Assembly: GCF_041435195.1 (NCBI RefSeq) | Contig: NZ_CP108106.1 | Coordinates: 1,054,001 to 1,118,000, forward strand | Source of the DNA: Streptomyces sp. NBC_00224 | Lineage (GTDB): Bacteria > Actinomycetota > Actinomycetes > Streptomycetales > Streptomycetaceae | Direction: 5' to 3' | Length of the DNA stretch: 64,000 nt | In this document: piece after piece, positions 56,654-64,000 of the stretch | How positions within the stretch are numbered: position 1 is the stretch's first letter | How the letters are laid out: the number at the start of each line of letters is the position of its first letter | Notes under the pieces: generated by a model | Database searches by the model: none | The model's input: only the letters and a program-made list of their open reading frames with translations | Told to the model about the DNA's origin: nothing | Program-made: the position numbers and the translations under genes

Positions 56654-58852
56654 TCAGGCCCCGTCGTCCACGTCCTCCCGCAGCCCCGCCCGGTCGTGGA
56701 GGCGGCGCAGCGGCCCAGGGGCCCACCAGTTGGCGCGGCCTGCCAGGCGCATGAACGAGGGGACCAGTACCGCGCGGACCAGTGTCGCGTCCAGGATCAC
56801 CGCCAGGGCCAGGCCGACGCCGAGCAGCTTCAGCAGCGTCACCCCGGAGACCGCGAAGACGAACAGGACCACGGCCACCAGGACCGCCGCGGCCGTGATG
56901 ATGCGGCCGGTGTGCTGGAGGCCGAAGGCCACCGACTCCGTGTTGTCGCCGGTGCGCATGTAGCGCTCGCGGATACGGGACAGCAGGAACACCTCGTAGT
57001 CCATGGAGAGGCCGAAAGCCACGCAGAAGGTCAGGATCGGAATGGTCGCGTCCAGGGTGCCGGTGTGCAGCGGGCTGCCCACCAGGAACGACAGGTGGCC
57101 CTCCTGGAAGACGAACACCATCGCCCCGAACGTGGCACTGAGGCTGAGGGTGTTGAGCACCAGCGCCTTCAGCGGCATCAGCACGCTCCCGGTGAACAGG
57201 AACAGCAGCACCAGGGAGAAGCCCACCACGATCCCGATCGCCGCCGGAGTGGCCCGGGTGATGGCCGCGGTGCTGTCCCTGACCTCGGCGGCCCGTCCGC
57301 CCACCCACACCCCCTCGGTGCCGTCGGGCGGCGCCACCTTCCGCAGACGGCCTACGAGTCGGGTGCCGGCGGACGAGTCCTGCTCCACCGAGGAGACCAC
57401 GGAGAGCAGAGCCGTATCGCCGTCCACCAGCGCGGCGGCACCCGCGCCGGGCTCCTGGACCCGGCGGCCGGCCGCGTAAGAGCCGGTGGACGCGGTCACC
57501 TGGCGTACGCCCCGCACGGTGGACAGTGTGCGGGCGTAGGAATCCAGGCCGCGCCCCGCGCCCTCGACCACCACCGGGACCGTGCCCAGCACGCCCGCGT
57601 CGAAGCGGTCGCGCAGCAGCTGCGTGGCGCGGTGCACCTGGGAGTCGGCGGGCAGCGAGCGGTCGTCGAAGAGACCGGCGGAGACCCGGGTGAACGGGGA
57701 GGCCAGGACGAGCAGCAGTACGATCACGGCCCCGCCGTAGAGGGCCGGGCGGCGCATCACCGCCATCGCGAACCGGTACCAGCGCCCGTCCTGCGGAGCG
57801 GCGGGCGGCGCGGCACCGCGCCACCGGGCGAAGACGTCGTAGCGGTTGACCCGGTGGCCCACGACGGCCAGCAGCGCGGGCAGCACGAAGACCGCGCCCG
57901 CGGCGGCCGTGAGGACCACCGCGATCCCGCCGTACGCGAAGGACCGCAGGAAGAACTGGGGAAAGACCAGCAGGGCGACGAGGGACAGGGCCACGGTGAG
58001 CGCGGAGAACGCGACCGTCCGCCCGGCCCTGCGCACCGTGGGCACCAGGGCCTCGCGCACCGTGGCGCCCCCGCGCAGCTCCTCACGGAAACGGGCGAGG
58101 ATGAACAGGCTGTAGTCGATGGCGAGCCCGAGGCCGAGCGCGGTGGTGGAGTTCATCGAGTACACCGAGATCGACACGGTGCCCGCCAGCGCGTTGAGCA
58201 CGGCCCGGCTCACCAGGATCGACAGCAGCGCGATGACCAGCGGCAGAGCGGCGGCCACAGCGCTGCCGAAGATCAGCAGGAGGAGCACCAGGGTGATCGG
58301 CGTGGCTATCGCCTCGGCGAGCAGCAGATCGTGGGCGGTCTGCTTGCCGACCTCCGACTGCACCTGCGCGGACCCGGCCGCCATCACCGTCACCCCCCGC
58401 GCGTGCCGCCGCACGTCCGGCACCAGCCGCTCCGCGGTCTTCGCCCGGTCGTCCTCGTCGCCGCGCAGGGAGAGGGTGACGAGCCCGATGGAGCCGTCCC
58501 GGGAGCGCAGCGAGGGCGCGCGCCCGGCTGTCCAGTACGAGGTGGCCGCGCGCACGCCGGGGGTCCGTTCCGCGCGCCGGGTCAGCTCTGAGCCGAGGGA
58601 AGTCAGCTGCGCCGAGTCGACCGGACCGGCGCCGCGCAGCAGCAGAACGAGGTCGTCGTCCGCGGCGGGGAAGTGCTCGGCCACCAGGCGCTCGGCACGG
58701 GAGGACTGCGCCCCGGGATCCGCGAACCCGCCGTGGACCAGCCGGTTCTCCACCCCCAGGCCGCCGATTCCCGCCAGTACGACGACAACCGCGCTCACCC
58801 ACAGCACAGCCACGCGCCGCCGGTACAGCGACGCGCTGACGCGGTCGAACAT
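56654..58852 (-). CDS. MMPL/RND family transporter
   Basis: A 732-residue MMPL protein with the duplicated layout: helix 1 (VLWVSAVVVVLAGIGGLGVE), an external domain, five clustered helices (ITLVLLLLIFGSAVAAALPL to FVLPALLAVVGHRV), then a second set after another external domain (AIGIVVGFSLVLLFLFTGSV to LAVILDATLVRAVLVPSFMR). NSTTALGLGLAIDYSLFILARFREE and SMDYEVFLLSRIRE are the conserved proton-relay blocks. Exports lipids or polyketides in actinobacteria; it may serve the PKS locus to its right. ATG 58852 follows GGAGG. Confidence 0.9.
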   Translation of the reverse strand: MFDRVSASLYRRRVAVLWVSAVVVVLAGIGGLGVENRLVHGGFADPGAQSSRAERLVAEHFPAADDDLVLLLRGAGPVDSAQLTSLGSELTRRAERTPGVRAATSYWTAGRAPSLRSRDGSIGLVTLSLRGDEDDRAKTAERLVPDVRRHARGVTVMAAGSAQVQSEVGKQTAHDLLLAEAIATPITLVLLLLIFGSAVAAALPLVIALLSILVSRAVLNALAGTVSISVYSMNSTTALGLGLAIDYSLFILARFREELRGGATVREALVPTVRRAGRTVAFSALTVALSLVALLVFPQFFLRSFAYGGIAVVLTAAAGAVFVLPALLAVVGHRVNRYDVFARWRGAAPPAAPQDGRWYRFAMAVMRRPALYGGAVIVLLLVLASPFTRVSAGLFDDRSLPADSQVHRATQLLRDRFDAGVLGTVPVVVEGAGRGLDSYARTLSTVRGVRQVTASTGSYAAGRRVQEPGAGAAALVDGDTALLSVVSSVEQDSSAGTRLVGRLRKVAPPDGTEGVWVGGRAAEVRDSTAAITRATPAAIGIVVGFSLVLLFLFTGSVLMPLKALVLNTLSLSATFGAMVFVFQEGHLSFLVGSPLHTGTLDATIPILTFCVAFGLSMDYEVFLLSRIRERYMRTGDNTESVAFGLQHTGRIITAAAVLVAVVLFVFAVSGVTLLKLLGVGLALAVILDATLVRAVLVPSFMRLAGRANWWAPGPLRRLHDRAGLREDVDDGA

Positions 58853-59016
58853 GGGGGGTCCTCCGATCGTCAACCGGGCGTTGCTCCGAGGTACCGCACG
58901 GACCGGTGTCCTGTCAGCGGCACAACTCGGCCACCTTTCCGGCCTGTTCGGTTGATGGGCCGGGCCGGCCTGGCGATACTGGCTGGCGCACGGCGACGCC
59001 GAGGTGAGTGGGGCCC

Positions 59017-59907
59017 ATGGATCAGGAACGCGCACTCCTCGACCTGCTCGACCTGGACCCCGTGCCCGACCGGGGCGAGGGCGAGCACTTCCTCGGACCG
59101 GCTCCCCTGGAGCCCTCCTCCCCCGTGTACGGAGGACATCTGGCCGCCCAGGCGCTGGCCGCCGCCGGCCGTACGGTGTCCGACGGGCTGGACGTGCACT
59201 CGATGCACGCTCACTTCACCCGGCCCGCTGTGCCGAACACGCCCTTCGAGCACCGGGTCGAACGGGTCAAGGACAGCACTGCCTTCGCCGCCCGACGGGT
59301 GTGTACGAGCCAGCGTGGCCGGGAGGTGTTCTCCCTGACCGCCTCCTTCCACCGGCCCGAGACGGGCCTCGCCCACCAGGACCCCATGCCTCCGGTTCCG
59401 GCTCCGGAGGACCTGCCCACGTACGAGGAACGGCTGACCAAGGCGTTCGGCGCGCAGGTGTCGCCCCTGGGCAAGCCCTACGACCAGCGCTTCGTCGGGC
59501 CGTTGAGCTTCGACGTGGAGAAGGACCCGTCGCTGGCGTCCGCCCGGACCCAGGTGTGGGTGCGCACCAAGGGCAAGCTGTCCCCCGGGGCGGGCGGCGA
59601 CCGCGAACGGCTGCTCCACGCCTGCCTCCTGGTCTACCTCTGCGACGTCACCATGCTGGAGACCGTGCTGGTGCGGCACGGCGTCTCGTGGTTCCACGCC
59701 AGTGGCCGCAGCATCGACTACACGGTGTGGATCCACCACCCCTTCCGTGCGGACGACTGGCTGCTCTGCGCCCACGAGACGCCAGTGGCCGCCGGAGGGC
59801 GTGGCCTCGTCCTCGGCCGGGTCTTCACCCGTGACGGGATCCTGGCCGCCACTCTCGCCCAGGAGGGACTCCTGCGCGTGAGCGGCGGCCATGGGCAGAC
59901 CGTTTGA
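59017..59907 (+). CDS. Acyl-CoA thioesterase II (TesB-like)
   Basis: A 296-residue double-hotdog thioesterase: LLDLLDLDPVPDRGEGEHFLG, PVYGGHLAAQALAAAGRTV, HSMHAHFTRPAVPNTPFEHRVERVKDST in the first hotdog, and MLETVLVRHGVSWFHASGRSIDYTVWIHHPFRADDWLL in the second with the D-x-x-x-W-x-H-x-x-F-x-x-D-x-W-L/Y signature. It hydrolyses acyl-CoA esters. It may release or proofread chains for the adjacent PKS, or act in lipid metabolism. GAGTGGGG precedes ATG 59017. Confidence 0.85.
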   Translation: MDQERALLDLLDLDPVPDRGEGEHFLGPAPLEPSSPVYGGHLAAQALAAAGRTVSDGLDVHSMHAHFTRPAVPNTPFEHRVERVKDSTAFAARRVCTSQRGREVFSLTASFHRPETGLAHQDPMPPVPAPEDLPTYEERLTKAFGAQVSPLGKPYDQRFVGPLSFDVEKDPSLASARTQVWVRTKGKLSPGAGGDRERLLHACLLVYLCDVTMLETVLVRHGVSWFHASGRSIDYTVWIHHPFRADDWLLCAHETPVAAGGRGLVLGRVFTRDGILAATLAQEGLLRVSGGHGQTV

Positions 59908-59924
59908 GCCACCCCGTACGGCAC

Positions 59925-60686
59925 CTATACGACCAGGCCGCCGGAGACCTCGATGGCCTGCCCGGTGATGTAGCGGGCCCGGTCGGAGGCGAGGAAGCAC
60001 ACCAGGTGCGCCACGTCCTGCGGGGTGCCGAAGGCGTGGCCGGGGATGAGGGATTTGAGGAACTCGGTCTTGTCCGGCGGTATCGCGGCCGTCATATCGG
60101 TTTCGATGAGTCCCGGGGCGACCGCGTTTACGGTGACGCCCCGGGCACCGATCTCCTTGGCCAGTGCCTTGGTGAAGCCGATCACCCCGGCCTTGGCGGC
60201 GGAGTAGGCCGTCTGACTGGGGATGCCGTGCAGCCCGGAGGAGGAGGCGATGTTGATGATGGCACCGCCGCGCTGTTTCACCAGCGGCATCAGCAGCGGT
60301 TTGGTGACGGTGTACATGCTGTCGAGGTTGGTGCCGATGACCTCGCGCCACTGCTGCGGGGTCATCCGGGCGAACAGGGTGTCCCGGGTGACGCCCGCGT
60401 TGTTGACGAGGACGTCGAACCGGTCGAGGTGGCCGAGCGCCGCGACGGCGAAGCGCTCGGCCTCATCGGTGTCGGCCACCTGGGCATAGAGCGGGACGCA
60501 GCGCTGGTCGGGATACGCGGCGCCCAGCTCGTCCGCGAGGGTGCGGGCGCGGTCCTTGTCGCTGTGGTAGCCGAAGACGACATCGGCGCCCTGCGCCAGT
60601 GCGAGGCGCACCACCGCGGCGCCGATGCCCCGCGACCCGCCGGTGACGACGCAGCCGCGCCCCGCCAGGGGGAGGTCGTCCGTCAC
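59925..60686 (-). CDS. Free-standing ketoreductase, FabG-like
   Basis: A 253-residue classical SDR: VTGGSRGIGAAV cofactor loop, NNAGVTRDTLF, NIASSSGLHGIPSQTAYSAAKAGV (S-Y-K triad), TVNAVAPGLIETDM and YITGQAIEVSGGLVV, as in beta-ketoacyl-ACP reductase. GTG 60686 overlaps the radical SAM stop (GTGA), and the PKS gene is upstream in the same operon. The PKS module visible here lacks a KR, so this enzyme is the natural trans-acting reductase for it. It could also be a general FabG paralogue. Confidence 0.85.
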   Translation of the reverse strand: MTDDLPLAGRGCVVTGGSRGIGAAVVRLALAQGADVVFGYHSDKDRARTLADELGAAYPDQRCVPLYAQVADTDEAERFAVAALGHLDRFDVLVNNAGVTRDTLFARMTPQQWREVIGTNLDSMYTVTKPLLMPLVKQRGGAIINIASSSGLHGIPSQTAYSAAKAGVIGFTKALAKEIGARGVTVNAVAPGLIETDMTAAIPPDKTEFLKSLIPGHAFGTPQDVAHLVCFLASDRARYITGQAIEVSGGLVV

Positions 60687-62122
60687 TGTCCGCTCCGGGA
60701 CGCGGCCGCGGGCCTGCCGGACTCCTTCTTGCGCCGCGCCGCCTCCTCGCGCAGCTCGCGGTAGCGGTCCTCGGAGATCAGGGCGGAGATCATCGGTGCG
60801 TAGAACGGGCCGTCGCCGGTCAGAGTGATCCGCTCCGGCGTGATCCGCGCGTACCCGCGCTCGGCCAGGGCGTCCCAGACGGTGGCGAACTTGTCGTAGA
60901 CGTCGAGGCCGAAGGCGGCCGCGTACTGGGTCCGGTCGATCTCCGTGCTGATGAGACTGCGGAAGAGCAGCATCATCAGCCAGTCCTCGGAGGTGTGCCG
61001 GTAGCCCCGTTCGACGGGGAACCGGCCGTTGTCGACGGCCGCCTTGTACTGGGCCAGGTTGCGTTGGTTGATGAACGACCAGGAGCGGCCCGAGGCGAGT
61101 GCGGGATTGCCGAAGAAGGTGATCGCCGCGTAGCCGAGCCCCAGGGTGTCCAGGTGGTCGAAGCGGGTGGTGTAGCCCTCGCGGAAGTCGTGGGCCGCGG
61201 GGTCGCCGGGACGGCGGAAGTTGTACGTGGACAGTTGCTCGTAGCCCCGGTCGAGCAGGAAGTCGCGCCCCGCCCGGTACAGCTCCAGGTTGGCCAGGGT
61301 GCTGGGCAGTTCGTGGAAGCGGTTGAGCGCGAAGTCGGTGGGACCGCCGACGTTCAGCTCGTAGTGGGTGATGTCGTAGACGTCCCACGAGACCAGGGTC
61401 TCCAGATCCTCCAGCATCGTGTCGACGGTCTGCTGCGGCCAGCCGAAGATCAGGTCGACGTTGGCGGACAGCCCGAGCTCGCGGGCCCACTCCAGGCTCT
61501 GGATGACGTGCTTGGTGGTCTGTTTGCGGCCGCTGAAGCTGTTGAGGCGTTCGTTGACCTGCTGCACGCCCATGCTGATGCGGTTCATCCCGGAGTCGCT
61601 GATGGCCTGCATCTTCTCCCGGGAGAACAGCTGGGGAATGCCTTCCAGGGTGAGGTCCGCCTGCTCCGAGATCTCCGGGAAGAGACGGCGCACCATGTCC
61701 ATCAGCCGGTGGTAGACGGGGCCTTTGTAGAGGTTGGAGGTGCCCCCGCCGAAGTACGCTCCGGCGAGGACGGAGCCCTGCATCTGCTCCCGGTACATCT
61801 CCGCTTCCCGCTCCACGTACCCGTAGTAGGTCTCCAGGGCGGCGTTGCCCTGGAACTCCTCCACGGGGAAGAGGCAATACCCGCACTTTCCGGGGTCGGT
61901 CTGGATGCAGTACGGGACGCCGACGTACAGGAACACGGGTGATGTGCCGTGCGCTTCGCGCAGGTGGATCCGGTCCTCGGCGATCTCGTCGAGGGGCACG
62001 GACAGTTCGTTCCAGAAACGCGGCGACGGGAAGCCGTGCTGGATCTTGTTGACCTGGCGTTCACCGAGGTGGCTGTCGAGGTAGTTGTTGACGAAGTCGG
62101 GGCTCAACACGGTTGCTGGCAC
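60683..62122 (-). CDS. HemN-like radical SAM enzyme
   Basis: A 479-residue radical SAM protein of the HemN group: YVGVPYCIQTDPGKCGYCLF has three Cys spaced C-x7-C-x2-C (HemN uses C-x3-C-x2-C), followed by AYFGGGTSNLYKGP (the SAM-contacting GGGTP-like motif), ISMGVQQVNE and VDLIFGWPQQT as in HemN, and a terminal HemN_C-like helical domain. In a PKS setting, HemN-like enzymes are known to make cyclopropanes or methylate unactivated carbons. Coproporphyrinogen oxidase activity is unlikely given the context. ATG 62122 starts 57 bp after the PKS stop. Confidence 0.85.
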   Translation of the reverse strand: MPATVLSPDFVNNYLDSHLGERQVNKIQHGFPSPRFWNELSVPLDEIAEDRIHLREAHGTSPVFLYVGVPYCIQTDPGKCGYCLFPVEEFQGNAALETYYGYVEREAEMYREQMQGSVLAGAYFGGGTSNLYKGPVYHRLMDMVRRLFPEISEQADLTLEGIPQLFSREKMQAISDSGMNRISMGVQQVNERLNSFSGRKQTTKHVIQSLEWARELGLSANVDLIFGWPQQTVDTMLEDLETLVSWDVYDITHYELNVGGPTDFALNRFHELPSTLANLELYRAGRDFLLDRGYEQLSTYNFRRPGDPAAHDFREGYTTRFDHLDTLGLGYAAITFFGNPALASGRSWSFINQRNLAQYKAAVDNGRFPVERGYRHTSEDWLMMLLFRSLISTEIDRTQYAAAFGLDVYDKFATVWDALAERGYARITPERITLTGDGPFYAPMISALISEDRYRELREEAARRKKESGRPAAASRSGQ

Positions 62123-62179
62123 TTCCCCTCTGGTGGGATCTGCCGGATGTGGTCTGCCGATTGCGGCGGAGGGCCGGGC

Positions 62180-64000
62180 TCAGGAGTGCGCCGGAGCGCC
62201 GACGTCGGCCGGGTCCGCCAGGATCACCTGGTGGAGGAGGTACTCCGCCAGTTCGTCGATGCTCTGGTACTCCAGGGCCTCCATGGCCTTGAAACGGAAG
62301 TCGAGCTTCTCCTGGATGCGCCGCTGGAGTTCGGTGATGGTCAGCGAGTCGAGGCCGATCTCAAGGAGGGCCAGCGAGGGGTCGAGATCGCTCATGTCGA
62401 TCTCCAGCTCCGTCGACATCCGGCCCAGGGTGTCGACGATCTCGACCATGAGCCAGTCGATGACCGCCTGCCGGCGCTCCCCGGCGGCGAGGGGCTCGAC
62501 GCGTTCGCGCAGTTCGCGCCGCGACTGGCCGCTCTCGCGCGAACGGCTGCCGGCGGGCCCGGCCGGGGCCGCCTCCGGGTCGGTCAGTGAGGCCACCCGC
62601 CGGAACTCGATGGCGTCCAGGTCCGCGAGGAGGCGCCCGGTGTCGTCCAGGACGCGCAGGCGCGCCGTGAACGCGGTGTCGGTGGCATCGGTACGCAGCC
62701 GGACATGGCCCCAGATCTGGTCGGGCAGGGGGCCGTGCAGCACCATCCGGCCGATTCCCACCGGGAGATAGGTGCCCTTGGCGGCGCCGTCGCGTGCGGC
62801 GGCCGCGGCCAGGTGCAGACAGCCGTCGAGCATGGTCGCGAACCGGTGCGGATGCCCGGCCCGCGCCGCGCCGTCGGGAGCGGCGGTGATCCGGCCCAGC
62901 GCCTGGCCGCCCGCTTCGTCGGTCCACAGCTCGCGGACGGTGGAGAAGCTCGCGCCGTACTCCAGGCCGTCCTCGCGCAGCAGTCCGTAGAGGCGCCCGG
63001 GCGCGAGCGACGTGGACATCTGTGCGCGCAGATCCTCAAGGCGCTCGGCACAGTCGCCCGGTTGCTCGCCGACGGGGCCGACCGTCCCGTGGCAGTACCG
63101 GGGCGCGTCGGCGCCGTCGCCCCCCGCCACCGTGAACCGGAAACGGCCGTCCGCCGGAGCACCCTCGCGCGCCAGGTCCACCCGTACGCTGCTGGGCCTG
63201 GCGGGGGCCAGGACGAGCGGCCGCACGAAGCTGACGTCGGTGAGCTCGACCGGTGTGGAGCCGTAGCCGTCGGCCGAGGCGCGGGCGTCGACGGCCAGCT
63301 CCAGATAGCCGGTGGCCGGGAAGACGGTCGCACCGAGGATGCGGTGGTCCACCCACGGTGTGCCGGGCTGCACGTCCTGCCGGTGGACACTCTGCGCCGC
63401 CGGTCGCGGCTCGGGGGCTGCCTGCCGTGGTGGAGCCGCCGGTGCGGTCGCCGAGCGGTCGGCGTCCTCGGGTGTCACCCAGTACCGGTCCCTGCGGAAG
63501 GGGTACTGCGGGGCGGCGGAGGTACGGCGGTGGCGCGGGCCCCGGTACAGCGCGGGCAGGTCGACGCCGGCACCCGCCGTGAACAGGGCGCCCGCGGCGG
63601 CGAGGAGGTTGCGCACGTCCCGCCCGTCCTGCTGGAGGGTGGGGATCACCGTCACGTCGGCCGTGCCGAACGCCTCCGCCACATACGTCCGCAGCGCGGG
63701 GTGGGGGCCGATCTCGACGACCGCGGTGCAGCCACTGGCGGCCACCGCACGCAGGGCGTCGTGGAACCGGACCGGCCGACGGGCCTGCTGGCTCCAGTAC
63801 TCGGGCCCCTCCTCACCGGTCAGTGCCTCGCCTGTGGCGCCGGAGAACACCGGGACGGCCGGGGCGACGGGGGCCAGCGTGGCGGCGGCCTTGCCCAGCT
63901 CGGGCAGGACCGGGTCCATCAGCGGTGAGTGGAAGGCGTGGGAGGTGCGCAGCCGGGTGGTGCGGATGCCCTGTGCCCCGGCGAGACGCGCCACTTCCTC
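62180..64000 (-). CDS. Type I PKS (AT-DH-ACP end), 5' part beyond the window
   Basis: The visible 600 or so residues hold the end of an acyltransferase (HAFHSPLM, a malonyl-CoA-type motif; then EIGPHPALRTYV), a dehydratase with HRILGATVFP (active His) and LDGCLHL (active Asp), and an ACP with the phosphopantetheine Ser in EIGLDSLTITELQ. Between DH and ACP lie only about 30 residues, so KR, ER and C-methyltransferase are absent from this module, and no thioesterase follows. It should make unsaturated chains if a KR is supplied in trans (59925). The gene continues past 64000, where KS and the AT active site must lie. Confidence 0.9.
   Translation of the reverse strand, partial: EEVARLAGAQGIRTTRLRTSHAFHSPLMDPVLPELGKAAATLAPVAPAVPVFSGATGEALTGEEGPEYWSQQARRPVRFHDALRAVAASGCTAVVEIGPHPALRTYVAEAFGTADVTVIPTLQQDGRDVRNLLAAAGALFTAGAGVDLPALYRGPRHRRTSAAPQYPFRRDRYWVTPEDADRSATAPAAPPRQAAPEPRPAAQSVHRQDVQPGTPWVDHRILGATVFPATGYLELAVDARASADGYGSTPVELTDVSFVRPLVLAPARPSSVRVDLAREGAPADGRFRFTVAGGDGADAPRYCHGTVGPVGEQPGDCAERLEDLRAQMSTSLAPGRLYGLLREDGLEYGASFSTVRELWTDEAGGQALGRITAAPDGAARAGHPHRFATMLDGCLHLAAAAARDGAAKGTYLPVGIGRMVLHGPLPDQIWGHVRLRTDATDTAFTARLRVLDDTGRLLADLDAIEFRRVASLTDPEAAPAGPAGSRSRESGQSRRELRERVEPLAAGERRQAVIDWLMVEIVDTLGRMSTELEIDMSDLDPSLALLEIGLDSLTITELQRRIQEKLDFRFKAMEALEYQSIDELAEYLLHQVILADPADVGAPAHS

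Noticed and set aside
55874..58591. A 905-codon plus-strand frame spanning the end of gltX and the MMPL gene
   Set aside because: An out-of-frame and antisense reading across two well-supported genes.
60683..62122. Heme biosynthesis coproporphyrinogen oxidase (hemN/hemW)
   Set aside because: Cysteine spacing is C-x7-C-x2-C, and the gene is in a PKS operon with a ketoreductase, so a heme role is unlikely.
1..64000. CRISPR arrays, insertion sequences, integrase/att sites, tRNA or rRNA genes
   Set aside because: I looked for regular spaced repeats, transposase motifs, CCA-ended cloverleaves and long terminal inverted repeats. The only spaced repeats (33731-33827) have no unique spacers and act as operators.

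Overview
The window reads as chromosome of a Streptomyces or close relative. GC is very high, third codon positions are almost all G or C, GTG starts are common, and many gene pairs overlap by 1-4 bases (ATGA, GTGA). The families present are also typical: an AfsR/SARP-type regulator, HelD-like ATPase, Roadblock/LC7 proteins, a CHAT-TPR protein, and a type I PKS. I found no tRNA, rRNA, insertion sequence, integrase or CRISPR array. This looks like accessory chromosome with biosynthetic loci, not an obvious integrated element.

Layout. 1-5.0 kb: stand-alone regulators (Lrp/AsnC, MarR), a metallo-beta-lactamase-fold hydrolase, two secreted proteins and an acetyltransferase. 5.2-7.3 kb: an operon of three Roadblock-type proteins and a DUF4388-like protein. 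7.4-12.5 kb: an ABC exporter, an alpha/beta hydrolase broken by a 7-bp tandem duplication, an MFS pump, and a TetR gene with two matching operators. 12.5-20.5 kb: a pentapeptide-repeat protein, then a three-gene operon ending in a 974-residue TPR-CHAT protease-like protein, with three small unknown genes divergent from it. 20.6-28.6 kb: secreted proteins, a Mop protein, acetyltransferases, a DD-peptidase-like hydrolase, and an SDR/LysR pair.

28.7-31.1 kb: a HelR/HelD-type RNA polymerase ATPase. It is preceded by an inverted repeat that resembles the rifamycin-associated element, and by a 50-codon remnant of a glycosyltransferase whose stop codon overlaps the ATPase start. 31.3-36.7 kb: an O-methyltransferase, a PNPOx-like oxidase, a SnoaL-like protein and a MarR gene with 40-bp operator repeats, then an acyl-CoA dehydrogenase and a PadR gene with a perfect 20-bp palindrome.

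37.0-52.1 kb is the most novel-looking part. Two divergent, tightly overlapping operons surround a 20-residue peptide gene. The peptide gene has its own promoter and a perfect terminator hairpin behind it. Downstream (+) are an M16 peptidase, a GNAT-like protein, a predicted nucleotidyltransferase, a three-gene ABC exporter and a HAD phosphatase. Upstream (-) are an SDR, a triple fusion (kinase-kinase-nucleotidyltransferase), a thymidylate-kinase-like protein, an aminoglycoside-kinase-like protein and a NUDIX hydrolase, followed by a large AfsR-like regulator. I infer one locus that makes, modifies and exports a small peptide or peptide conjugate. I do not recognise it.

52.1-64 kb: a deleted AhpD-like fragment, a beta-helix/lectin protein, a second-type glutamyl-tRNA synthetase, an MMPL transporter and a TesB-like thioesterase. 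Then come a free-standing ketoreductase, a HemN-like radical SAM enzyme and the 3' end of a type I PKS with AT-DH-ACP and no KR, which runs off the right edge. A PKS without KR, a separate KR and a HemN-like enzyme together recall the logic of polycyclopropanated polyketides (jawsamycin type). That assignment is inference.
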